Of a DNA stretch of 5,050 nucleotides, positions 1-5,050 are shown one piece after another. A program made the translations under genes and the position numbers. The DNA is from Synergistaceae bacterium (GTDB taxonomy: Bacteria > Synergistota > Synergistia > Synergistales > Aminobacteriaceae): the NCBI GenBank assembly GCA_009784305.1, contig WRBZ01000088.1, forward strand, positions 1 to 5,050, given 5' to 3'. Every line of letters starts with the position of its first letter. Position 1 is the stretch's first letter. The notes below the pieces were generated by a model. It searched no databases. It was not told the origin of the DNA and saw only the letters and a list, made by a program, of their open reading frames with translations.

Positions 1-484
1 ATTACTTCTACTATAATTTCAGGTGGGACGTCTGGTGGAACTTCAGGCGTTTCAACTTTCTGCTCAGGCTCAACCACTATAGGTGTTGTTTCCATTGTAA
101 CGTCGGCAGATTCGTTCACGTTCACTTCTGATCCAGGGGGTGCTTCTTCTATAATTTCAGGTGGGACGTCGGGTGGAACTTCAGGCGTTTCAGCTTTCTG
201 CTCAGGCTCAACCACTATAGGTGTTGTTTCCATTGTAACGTCGGCAGATTCGTTTACGTTCCCTTCTGATCCAGGGGGTGCTTCTTCTATAATTTCAGGT
301 GGGACGTCGGGTGGAACTTCAGGCGTTTCAACTTTCTGCTCAGGCTCAACCACTATAGGTGTTGTTTCCACTGTAGCCTCGGCAGATTCGTTTACGTTCC
401 CTTCTGATCCAGGGGGTGCTTCTTCTATAATTTCAGGTGGAACGTCAGGTGAAACTTCAGGCGTTTCAGCTTTCTGCTCAGGCG
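1..484 (-). repeat. 138-bp in-frame tandem repeats coding a Pro/Glu-rich tail, about 3.5 copies visible
   Basis: Aligned copies start at 11, 149 and 287, with a partial fourth at 425 to about 484, giving an exact 138-bp period (46 codons). By eye, adjacent complete copies differ at about 4 positions each and copies 1 and 3 at about 6. Each unit encodes segments such as PPDVPPEIIEEAPPGSE, NVNESADVTMETTPIVVE and PEQKAETPEV. Variation includes KV/KA before ETPEV, GSEG/GSEV, and ADVTM/AEATV. The array continues off the left edge with a more diverged stretch at 1-10. It codes for an extended, acidic, proline-rich region that could span periplasm or peptidoglycan, as such linkers do in TonB-like proteins (inference). 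Confidence 0.95.
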
Positions 485-1553
485 CTGCTTCTTCAGGTTT
501 GGTTCCTTCGTTTATGAATTCTGCAACGTCAGGGCTTACAGGTGCGGGAAAAACCGAATGATCATATATTTCCACTATAGCCCTTGCTAACAGGTCTCTT
601 CTGAATTTATCGACCGCAGTCCTCTGTTGCTGATCTTGAATCATCGCTCGAATATCAAGGCTCACTTCGTCGAACGTCGCAACTGACTCTTCCCTATTCT
701 CACGTTTTATGGGAATCATAAAGTCGTTGCTGCTCATTTCAATTACATTCCCTACTTCTCCTATGTTAAGGGAAATCATATTGGACAATCTTTTATCTTC
801 GCTTAGAATACTCTCTGTGAAAAACAATGGTTCAGTTGAACTTCTGATGATATCCGATGAGTTTGGATCATCCGAAACTATCTCCGCCCATTTCCCGATA
901 TCCTCTGCAATTTTTACCCTCAAGCCTTCAGCAACTTTGTCATCACTTAGCTCTATGATGTCAAATGTGAATCCTTTCGGCCTCCTGTATAACAATCCTT
1001 TCATCAGATCGTAGAATTCAAGCAATGCATCATCGCTTACCACCTGAATCCCTAAAGAGCTTTCGATGGTTTTTTCCGTTGCTATCTGGCGCTTTATATC
1101 TCTGCGCAGGTCTTCCATTTTTATACCGCTGCGTTCTACTGCTTGGAAAAACGCTTCGCGGGTAGGAAAACGTTCAGCCATGATATTCACTTGCGCAGTT
1201 ATTTCCTCTTCACTCACATTGAGATTTCGGGAATCGACTTCCTTACTGAGTTCCATTTGAAAAATTGCGTTATCAAGAGCTGCCTGATAGAAAAATGGAA
1301 TATCTGTTGACGACAGTTCGACAATATTTGATTGCCGGGCATAATTGCTGACCATGATGTCAAGCTCTGAACGCATAAGCTCTCGTCCGTTAATAGCGGC
1401 GACCGCATAATCATTGAGCCTGCCGTCTTCCGAAAGTGAAGGCTCTCTGCGCCTGCCCCCTCCGCTGTCATACATTAAAAATGTCGATAACAAAAAAGCG
1501 AGCGCAATCGCGCCCATGATCCAACGCATATGAGTCCTAAGATGTTTTAACAA
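1..1553 (-). CDS. SurA/PpiD-like membrane-anchored periplasmic folding protein with repetitive Pro/Glu-rich tail (3' end beyond window)
   Basis: The frame is open without a stop for 517 codons to the left edge, so the C-terminus is missing. Residues 1-10 are basic (MLKHLRTHMR) and about 11-28 form one hydrophobic segment (WIMGAIALAFLLSTFLMY), an N-in membrane anchor. Residues about 45-185 are a helical SurA_N-type chaperone region (AAINGRELMRSELD, then VSEEEITAQVNIMAERFPTR). Residues about 190-325 resemble a parvulin fold: the FTFDIIELSDD strand, later IGEVGNVIEMSSNDFMIPI and a C-terminal helix. The usual GGDLG-type catalytic motif is absent, so isomerase activity is doubtful. From about residue 336 the protein is a low-complexity Pro/Glu/Val tail, mostly 46-residue repeats. 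The likely role is folding or quality control of exported proteins at the outer face of the inner membrane, by family analogy. I chose the TTG at 1553-1551 because GAGGGAG lies 8 nt upstream and it completes the basic N-terminus. The ATG at 1529-1527, with AGGA 5 nt upstream, is the alternative. Confidence 0.82.
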   Translation of the reverse strand, partial: MLKHLRTHMRWIMGAIALAFLLSTFLMYDSGGGRRREPSLSEDGRLNDYAVAAINGRELMRSELDIMVSNYARQSNIVELSSTDIPFFYQAALDNAIFQMELSKEVDSRNLNVSEEEITAQVNIMAERFPTREAFFQAVERSGIKMEDLRRDIKRQIATEKTIESSLGIQVVSDDALLEFYDLMKGLLYRRPKGFTFDIIELSDDKVAEGLRVKIAEDIGKWAEIVSDDPNSSDIIRSSTEPLFFTESILSEDKRLSNMISLNIGEVGNVIEMSSNDFMIPIKRENREESVATFDEVSLDIRAMIQDQQQRTAVDKFRRDLLARAIVEIYDHSVFPAPVSPDVAEFINEGTKPEEAAPEQKAETPEVSPDVPPEIIEEAPPGSEGNVNESAEATVETTPIVVEPEQKVETPEVPPDVPPEIIEEAPPGSEGNVNESADVTMETTPIVVEPEQKAETPEVPPDVPPEIIEEAPPGSEVNVNESADVTMETTPIVVEPEQKVETPEVPPDVPPEIIVEV

Positions 1554-1561
1554 AGCAAAAA

Positions 1562-1568
1562 CTCCCTC
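1562..1568 (-). promoter_or_regulatory. Ribosome binding site deciding a TTG start
   Basis: On the minus strand this reads GAGGGAG, followed by 8 nt and TTG at 1553-1551. The strength and spacing favour this TTG over the ATG eight codons downstream. The extra residues LKHLRTH give the positive flank expected before the membrane anchor. Confidence 0.6.
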
Positions 1569-1580
1569 TCTTGATTAAAA

Positions 1581-1602
1581 TATGATAAATGATTTTATCA
1601 TA
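1581..1602. promoter_or_regulatory. Perfect 9+9 bp inverted repeat in the divergent promoter region (candidate operator)
   Basis: The arms TATGATAAA (1581-1589) and TTTATCATA (1594-1602) are exact reverse complements separated by TGAT. The right arm coincides with the predicted -10 of the minus-strand gene and the left arm lies just past its predicted start site, so a bound regulator would block that promoter. A further TTTTATCA copy sits at 1618-1625, next to the predicted -35. The arms share the GATAA/TTATC flavour of Fur-type boxes but do not match that consensus closely. No regulator can be named. Confidence 0.45.
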
Positions 1603-1626
1603 CAATTACCGCGCTAATTTTATCAA
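1597..1626 (-). promoter_or_regulatory. Predicted sigma70-type promoter of the SurA-like gene
   Basis: On the minus strand TTGATA (1626-1621) is followed after 18 nt by TATGAT (1602-1597), each close to the consensus hexamers. Transcription would start near 1590, giving a leader of about 37 nt before the TTG start. The -10 lies inside the right arm of the inverted repeat at 1581-1602. Sequence is very AT-rich here, so chance matches are possible. Confidence 0.5.
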
Positions 1627-1656
1627 AATAAATAAATTTATTTAAATTTGATATAT

Positions 1657-1662
1657 TATAAT
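1657..1662 (+). promoter_or_regulatory. Candidate -10 element for the FliK-like/ogt transcript
   Basis: A perfect TATAAT sits 33 nt before the TTG start at 1696, placing the transcript start near 1669 with a leader of about 27 nt. No good -35 lies 16-18 nt upstream, where the sequence is an A/T tract (1629-1644 is a 16-bp AT palindrome). That tract may act as an UP-like element. Support is the hexamer and position only. Confidence 0.4.
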
Positions 1663-1695
1663 TGATTCGCGAGCGTTGGATATAAGGAGTAGAAT

Positions 1696-2760
1696 TTGGC
1701 TGATATAAGAGGAGTCCCAAGTCAAAATATAGGACAGCAGAGCGGGCAGCTCAACAGATTGGACGGCTCGCAGACTTTGCGTGTCTTGGGGCATGAATTC
1801 AGAAACGGCTCATTAGTTACAGGCGAGGTTCTTAACGTGAACAAAAACGGGGGATATCTCGTACAGATACAAGATGCCACTGGTCTTTCCCAGAAACTTA
1901 TGGCCCGGGCAACTTTACCTTTAATACTTGGACAAAGTTTCCGCGCTATATGGGACAACACAGGAGACACTCCCATCCTTAGACTTTCTGAAAACGACTT
2001 TGCCCTGCTTTCAAAATTCGGAGAAGGAATAGAAAGAGAAATTGCAAATGCCCTGCTGGTTCGCGGGATGCCTCTCACATCGGAGATGATAAGCTGGGTG
2101 CGCATGGCATGGAGGATGGCGGGAGATAAAACTGACAACCTGAGTTCAATACTTGAGATGTGGGCTCGCGACCTGCCGATGACCCCCGCTAACATACAGA
2201 TAATCTCATGGTATCTTGCGCTTGCAAGGAAAGATATATCAAAAAAATGGAATAAAGTACGCCTCTCTTTCAGGGAACGCGTTAATAAAGGCGAATCCCC
2301 TGTAACGGCTCTGAAAAACCTTTCCGAGGGGGAGGATGATGTTGGCATGTTTTTAAAAGGACATTCGCTGTTGTCAAAACCATTGAAACATGATGTCGAC
2401 ACTTCCGCCATGGCTGCAGTCGCTTGGGCTGTAGGAGATGATGAACAGCCGCTCCTCGCTAAGATACGGATTTCATCCGGCGGCAGCAATAATGAAACAG
2501 ACCGCGCATGGTGGCAGGTAGGTTTTGAAATTGAAGGGGAAGCTCTTGGCGCTGTTACAGGTGAAGTTGAAAGCGACTCGATATCTTATGTGGTTGGCCT
2601 GAGGGCAGAAGAAGAGAACACTTTTCAAACGCTGCGTTTCAGGCGGGACGCGCTTCGCAGAGAACTTGAGGATGTCCCGATGTCCCTTCAACATATAGGC
2701 GTAAATCAAGGAAAACGTACTCCGAGAACCGCGAACCGCAGTCTTGATATAAAGGTGTGA
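1696..2760 (+). CDS. FliK-like flagellar hook-length control family protein (354 aa)
   Basis: The protein has no signal peptide or membrane segment and looks cytosolic or exported without a Sec signal, as FliK proteins are. Residues about 37-98 form a beta-rich region (SLVTGEVLNVNKNGGYLVQI, then LILGQSFRAIW and PILRLS). Residues about 112-180 are helical with a duplicated motif, RGMPLTSEMISWV and RDLPMTPANIQII. Residues about 270-336 resemble the FliK C-terminal domain (Flg_hook): ALGAVTGEVESDSISYVVGLRAE, then an LR-rich helix and LQHIGV. In known systems this domain contacts the FlhB export switch to end hook growth; that role is inferred here. Start is TTG with AAGGAG (1684-1689) 6 nt upstream; the first in-frame ATG is much later. 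It heads an apparent two-gene unit with the repair gene 6 bp downstream. An uncharacterised FliK-fold protein without flagellar function remains possible. Confidence 0.65.
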   Translation: MADIRGVPSQNIGQQSGQLNRLDGSQTLRVLGHEFRNGSLVTGEVLNVNKNGGYLVQIQDATGLSQKLMARATLPLILGQSFRAIWDNTGDTPILRLSENDFALLSKFGEGIEREIANALLVRGMPLTSEMISWVRMAWRMAGDKTDNLSSILEMWARDLPMTPANIQIISWYLALARKDISKKWNKVRLSFRERVNKGESPVTALKNLSEGEDDVGMFLKGHSLLSKPLKHDVDTSAMAAVAWAVGDDEQPLLAKIRISSGGSNNETDRAWWQVGFEIEGEALGAVTGEVESDSISYVVGLRAEEENTFQTLRFRRDALRRELEDVPMSLQHIGVNQGKRTPRTANRSLDIKV

Positions 2761-2766
2761 CAAAAA

Positions 2767-3243
2767 TTGCGAAATATTTTTTCTTATGAAACTGAAATTG
2801 GAGTGATAACAATAGCTGAGCTTGATGGAAAAATAAGTCATCTTTGTTTTTCAAAATCAAGTGTCCCAGACACTGATGTTCAGATCAAGGAAAGCAAAAT
2901 GCTCAAAGAAGCATTTCGCCAACTGAAAGCTTACCTCAAAGGAACGCTTCAAGAGTTTTCACTGCCGCTTGCTCCCGTCGGGACGGAATTTCAAATGAAC
3001 GTGTGGAAAGCGTTATGTGATATCCCATATGGCAAAACAGCCAGCTATAAGGAAATAGCCACAGCGGTGAATAACCCGAATGCATATCGTGCCGTCGGCA
3101 ACGCCAATAACAAAAACCCCATCTCGATTTTTATCCCATGCCACAGGGTCATAGCTTCAAACGGTACGCTCGCCGGTTACGGCGGAGGGATAGCCATTAA
3201 GGAAAAACTTTTAAAGCTCGAAAAAGACCGGCAGGAATACTGA
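2767..3243 (+). CDS. ogt: Methylated-DNA--protein-cysteine S-methyltransferase (Ogt/MGMT type)
   Basis: This 158-residue suicide repair protein moves the alkyl group from O6-alkylguanine (and O4-alkylthymine) to its own cysteine. The signature IPCHRVI is at residues 123-129 with nucleophile C125. Upstream, YRAVGNANNKNP (107-118) supplies the family's arginine finger (R108) and asparagine hinge (N117). Downstream, GTLAGYGGG (133-141) and KEKLLKLE (145-152) complete the C-terminal domain. The DNA-binding core FQMNVWKALCDIPYGKTASY (75-94) is typical. The short N-terminal domain (1-70) has no Ada-type zinc cysteines, so this is a stand-alone Ogt rather than an Ada fusion. Start is TTG with AAAGGTG (2751-2757) 9 nt upstream, overlapping the previous stop; the 6-bp gap implies co-transcription and perhaps translational coupling with the FliK-like gene. 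Full length for the family, with all catalytic features present. Confidence 0.95.
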   Translation: MRNIFSYETEIGVITIAELDGKISHLCFSKSSVPDTDVQIKESKMLKEAFRQLKAYLKGTLQEFSLPLAPVGTEFQMNVWKALCDIPYGKTASYKEIATAVNNPNAYRAVGNANNKNPISIFIPCHRVIASNGTLAGYGGGIAIKEKLLKLEKDRQEY

Positions 3244-3248
3244 ATGAC

Positions 3249-3257
3249 TGATATAAT
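3249..3257 (+). promoter_or_regulatory. Extended -10 promoter before the glutamine synthetase gene
   Basis: The sequence is TGA followed by perfect TATAAT (3252-3257), i.e. a TGn extended -10. No convincing -35 is visible, which extended -10 promoters can tolerate. The start would be near 3264, giving a leader of about 40 nt to the ATG at 3305, too short for the known glutamine riboswitch classes. A weak hairpin, TGACT (3245-3249) with AGTCA (3260-3264), overlaps it. Confidence 0.5.
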
Positions 3258-3304
3258 AAAGTCAGGGTATGCGTTTGAATATATTAAAAATCGGGGGTAG
3301 AATT

Positions 3305-4666
3305 ATGTATTTGTCAAAATATGATGGTGATTTGCAATCAGCAGATTTTCTTAACCTTTTGATGATAGACATCGGCGGCAGTATCCGTGTCGTTACCCTT
3401 CCAAAAGGGTATATCAGCGAGCAGGTCCTTAAGGATGGGATAGGTTTTGATGCTTCAAATTACGGATATGCCAAAGTTAGTAATTCTGACATGGTTGCTA
3501 TCCCTGATATGACAACTGCTTTCATTGAAGAGCGCGATGAGTTTAAACATGTTCATGTTTTTTGCGATGTCGTTTCGGCAGATGACAGCCGCTCCACTTT
3601 TGCTCAATATCCGCGCAACATTGCCCGCGCTGCTCTTGAATATCTTAAGAGCAAAGGTATTGCAGACGATGCTAAAGTGCTTGTAGAACTTGAATTTTAT
3701 GTTTTCGACTCCGTTCAGTATTCAACGGCTTACAACCATTCCTATTACAGCGTGGACAGCAGCGAAGGACTTGGGGACAGTTCAAACACAAATCCGCGTT
3801 TTGGCCTGCTGAAGGGATATCATCGCCTTTCCCCTGAAGATAAATACCGCGATTTTCGTGACCGCAGCGTAGCGCTTATGGAAGCAGTCGGAGTGCCTGT
3901 AAAATATCACCATCACGAGGTAGCGGCTTCTCAGTTGGAAGTTGAGCTTGACTTTATAAGCATTTCTGAAGCAGGAGATAAGGTCTGCCTTGCAAAATGG
4001 ATACTAAAGACAGTGGCCGAAGAGATGGGGCTTACTCTTACATTCATGCCGAAGCCTCTTTATAACGTATCCGGAAGCAGCGTTCACGTACATCAGTTTC
4101 TCGAAAAGGACGGAAAATCAATATTCCCGGGCGATGAGCTGCTAAACCTTTCCAAAGAAGCGCTCGCATATACTTCCGGTTTGCTTGAACACAGCCTGAA
4201 AGGAAGTTTGCTGGCATTCACAAATCCGAGTACAAACAGCTACCGCCGTTTAGTCCCTGGATTCGAAGCCCCCATAAGCGCTACATTCGCCAGAGGATCA
4301 CGCTGCGCTGCCGTTCGCATCCCAAGCTATGTAAAAAAGGACGCTACCCGAATTGAATATCGCACGGGTGACGCAACTGCCAATATTTACTATATGCTTT
4401 CAGCAATGGTGATGGCGGGAGCGGATGGGATTTTGCGTTCAGCCGACCCCGTCGCTCAAGGATTCCATAGTTCCGAGATTCTTGAGGAAAAAACTTTCCC
4501 GCTTAACCTCAATACTGTCCTTGACAAACTTTTAGAAGATAATGCGTATCTTTCACCCGTATTCCCACAGAACCTTATAGAATTATGGGTCAAGATCAAG
4601 CGTGGGGAAGCGGCATATGTTTACAACGCGCCCACGCCGCAGGAATACGAACTGTATTACCAGTAA
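3305..4666 (+). CDS. glnA: Type I glutamine synthetase (glutamate--ammonia ligase), divergent at several motifs
   Basis: A cytosolic dodecameric enzyme family making glutamine from glutamate, ammonia and ATP. At 453 residues it has the length of the shorter GSI enzymes. The N-terminal beta-grasp domain (about 15-95) contains FDASNYGY (48-55; family FDGSS) and SDM (61-63). Metal and substrate positions are kept: E128 and E130 (VELEF), HHE (203-205), E212, H261 (GSSVHVHQ; family GSGMHxH), NSYRRLVPGFE (311-321) with arginine and flap glutamate E321, R333, R338, E351 and R353. The usual PDPxANPY is GDATANIY (355-362). No NLYxLP adenylylation site follows, so GlnE-type control is unlikely. I chose the ATG at 3305 with GGGGG 7 nt upstream; the in-frame ATG at 3269 adds twelve non-conserved residues, has no spaced ribosome site, and lies only about 5 nt past the predicted transcript start. 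The altered motifs leave room for a glutamine-synthetase-like ligase using another amine. Confidence 0.88.
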   Translation: MYLSKYDGDLQSADFLNLLMIDIGGSIRVVTLPKGYISEQVLKDGIGFDASNYGYAKVSNSDMVAIPDMTTAFIEERDEFKHVHVFCDVVSADDSRSTFAQYPRNIARAALEYLKSKGIADDAKVLVELEFYVFDSVQYSTAYNHSYYSVDSSEGLGDSSNTNPRFGLLKGYHRLSPEDKYRDFRDRSVALMEAVGVPVKYHHHEVAASQLEVELDFISISEAGDKVCLAKWILKTVAEEMGLTLTFMPKPLYNVSGSSVHVHQFLEKDGKSIFPGDELLNLSKEALAYTSGLLEHSLKGSLLAFTNPSTNSYRRLVPGFEAPISATFARGSRCAAVRIPSYVKKDATRIEYRTGDATANIYYMLSAMVMAGADGILRSADPVAQGFHSSEILEEKTFPLNLNTVLDKLLEDNAYLSPVFPQNLIELWVKIKRGEAAYVYNAPTPQEYELYYQ

Positions 4667-4699
4667 GGGACGACATCCCAGGAGTTTCGAATTTAAAGA

Positions 4700-4729
4700 C
4701 GGGCGGCAGATTGCCGCCCGAAAGTTTTT
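4700..4729 (+). terminator. Rho-independent terminator after the glutamine synthetase gene
   Basis: A perfect 9-bp GC-rich stem, CGGGCGGCA (4700-4708) with TGCCGCCCG (4712-4720), closes a GAT loop. It lies 33 nt after the TAA stop and is followed by AAAG and then TTTTT (4725-4729). The 4-nt gap before the T-run is slightly unusual. In the opposite direction only TCTTT follows the stem, so termination of the convergent lysS transcript would be weaker. Confidence 0.75.
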
Positions 4730-4730
4730 A

Positions 4731-4947
4731 TACCAATTCGCACGTAAAACAGAAGCTTCGCTTTGCAAACGCATGCTTTGTTGATTCAGGAGGAGCGCAG
4801 CGACGGAGGTGCCAGCGAGCCTCAAGCGAGCGATAGGTATTACTCCCCTTGCGTGAAACAGAAGCTTCGCTTTGCGACGTAGGTCTATCTACGCATTCGC
4901 TGCGGGTCGTAAAAGCCGCCTCGCCTACGTTCGATTTCAAATTGGTA
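4731..4947. mobile_element. Candidate 217-bp MITE-like element with short terminal inverted repeats
   Basis: The ends TACCAATT (4731-4738) and AATTGGTA (4940-4947) are exact inverted repeats, and both are flanked by TTA (4728-4730, 4948-4950), which could be a 3-bp target duplication. Inside are two modules: a 24-nt direct repeat with one mismatch at 4743-4766 and 4852-4875 (core AGAAGCTTCGCTTTGC), each followed about 70 nt later by GGTATTA (4836-4842, 4944-4950). Module offset is 108-109 bp. Short hairpins are present (CGTAG at 4878-4882 with CTACG at 4889-4893; ACGTAGG at 4877-4883 with CCTACGT at 4924-4930). Base composition is patchy, with a GC-rich block at 4788-4832. Short open frames cross it but match nothing I recognise. 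It sits between convergent genes, a typical place for such elements. Mobility is not shown from a single copy. Confidence 0.5.
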
Positions 4948-4949
4948 TT

Positions 4950-4970
4950 AATTGTGAATTGTGAATTGTC
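4950..4970. repeat. Heptamer tandem repeat, three copies of AATTGTG (last ends in C)
   Basis: Units are at 4950-4956, 4957-4963 and 4964-4970, the third reading AATTGTC. The array starts at the edge of the MITE-like element and stops 3 nt before the lysS stop codon. No function is evident. It may be slippage at an insertion edge. Confidence 0.75.
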
Positions 4971-4973
4971 CTT

Positions 4974-5050
4974 TCAGCTTTTCGGCTTCATTGCCGGGAA
5001 GGGAATGACATCTCTTATTGAACGCGAGTCGGTGAGGAACATTGTCAGAC
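4974..5050 (-). CDS. lysS: Lysyl-tRNA synthetase, C-terminal end only (5' part beyond window)
   Basis: Read on the minus strand from the right edge, the frame gives 24 residues and then TGA (4976-4974). They include MFLTDSRSIRDVIPFPAMKP. This matches the final motif 3 region of class II lysyl-tRNA synthetases, where MLxT(D/N)SxxIRDVIxFPxMRP is close to the C-terminus. Aspartyl-tRNA synthetases share IRDVIAFPK but usually continue further, and the ending PAMKPKS fits LysS better. The enzyme charges tRNA-Lys with lysine in the cytosol. The gene converges on the glutamine synthetase gene across the repeat-bearing spacer. Confidence 0.8.
   Translation of the reverse strand, partial: LTMFLTDSRSIRDVIPFPAMKPKS

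Noticed and set aside
1..484. CRISPR array or non-coding satellite
   Set aside because: Period is 138 bp with no unique spacers, and the whole tract stays in frame with the upstream domains as a Pro/Glu-rich tail.
709..1471. Short open frames within the SurA-like gene (plus-strand 709-1014 and 1066-1260; minus-strand 1214-1471)
   Set aside because: They overlap a continuous 517-codon frame with clear anchor and domain structure, have no family resemblance, and lack convincing ribosome sites.
1581..1602. Calling the palindrome a Fur box
   Set aside because: GATAA/TTATC similarity is partial, spacing differs from the Fur consensus, and AT-rich sequence makes chance resemblance likely.
1722..2489. 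255-codon minus-strand open frame opposite the FliK-like gene
   Set aside because: It is antisense to a frame with recognisable FliK-like features and a strong ribosome site; its translation is Ser/Arg/Cys-rich without any motif I recognise.
2473..2860. Minus-strand open frames across the FliK-like/ogt junction
   Set aside because: They run opposite two tightly coupled genes, and the ogt side has full catalytic motifs on the plus strand.
3269..3304. Upstream ATG start for the glutamine synthetase
   Set aside because: AGGG is only 1 nt from the ATG, the extra twelve residues do not resemble family N-termini, and the predicted transcript start would leave almost no leader.
3258..3304. Riboswitch or glnA-type regulatory RNA leader
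   Set aside because: Only about 40 nt separate the predicted start from the ATG and no conserved stem architecture is visible.
4583..4940. Small open frames on both strands through the glutamine synthetase end and the repeat element
   Set aside because: They cross the terminator and the 24-nt direct repeats; their translations merely reflect repeat composition, with no ribosome site or known family.

Overview
The window reads as ordinary chromosome from a Gram-negative-type, probably motile bacterium. Gene content (a SurA/PpiD-like envelope protein, a FliK-like flagellar protein, an Ogt-type DNA repair protein, a type I glutamine synthetase and a class II lysyl-tRNA synthetase), moderate GC, AT-rich promoter gaps and frequent TTG starts would fit a member of the Synergistota. 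That placement is inference from general resemblance and was not tested by any search.

Layout. Positions 1-1553 (minus strand) hold a membrane-anchored SurA_N/parvulin-like protein. Its C-terminal tail is built from near-identical 138-bp (46-residue) Pro/Glu-rich tandem repeats and runs off the left edge. Positions 1554-1695 are an AT-rich divergent promoter region with a perfect 9+9 bp inverted repeat. On the plus strand, 1696-2760 (FliK-like protein) and 2767-3243 (methylated-DNA--protein-cysteine methyltransferase) are separated by only 6 bp and look co-transcribed. A 61-bp gap with an extended -10 promoter leads into a glutamine synthetase at 3305-4666. The 307 bp from 4667 to 4973 hold no credible gene: a hairpin terminator (4700-4729), a 217-bp MITE-like element with TACCAATT/AATTGGTA ends and two internal modules (4731-4947), and a heptamer tandem repeat (4950-4970). 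The last 77 bases (4974-5050, minus strand) are the C-terminal end of lysyl-tRNA synthetase, converging on the glutamine synthetase gene.

The genes do not form one obvious pathway. The left half carries export/envelope functions (a periplasmic chaperone-like protein divergent from a flagellar hook-length-type protein), followed by housekeeping genes for DNA repair, nitrogen assimilation and translation. I see no convincing new multi-gene system. The parts most worth a second look are the homogenised repeat tail of the SurA-like protein, the bipartite MITE-like element, the altered motifs of the glutamine synthetase, and the palindrome overlapping the divergent promoter.
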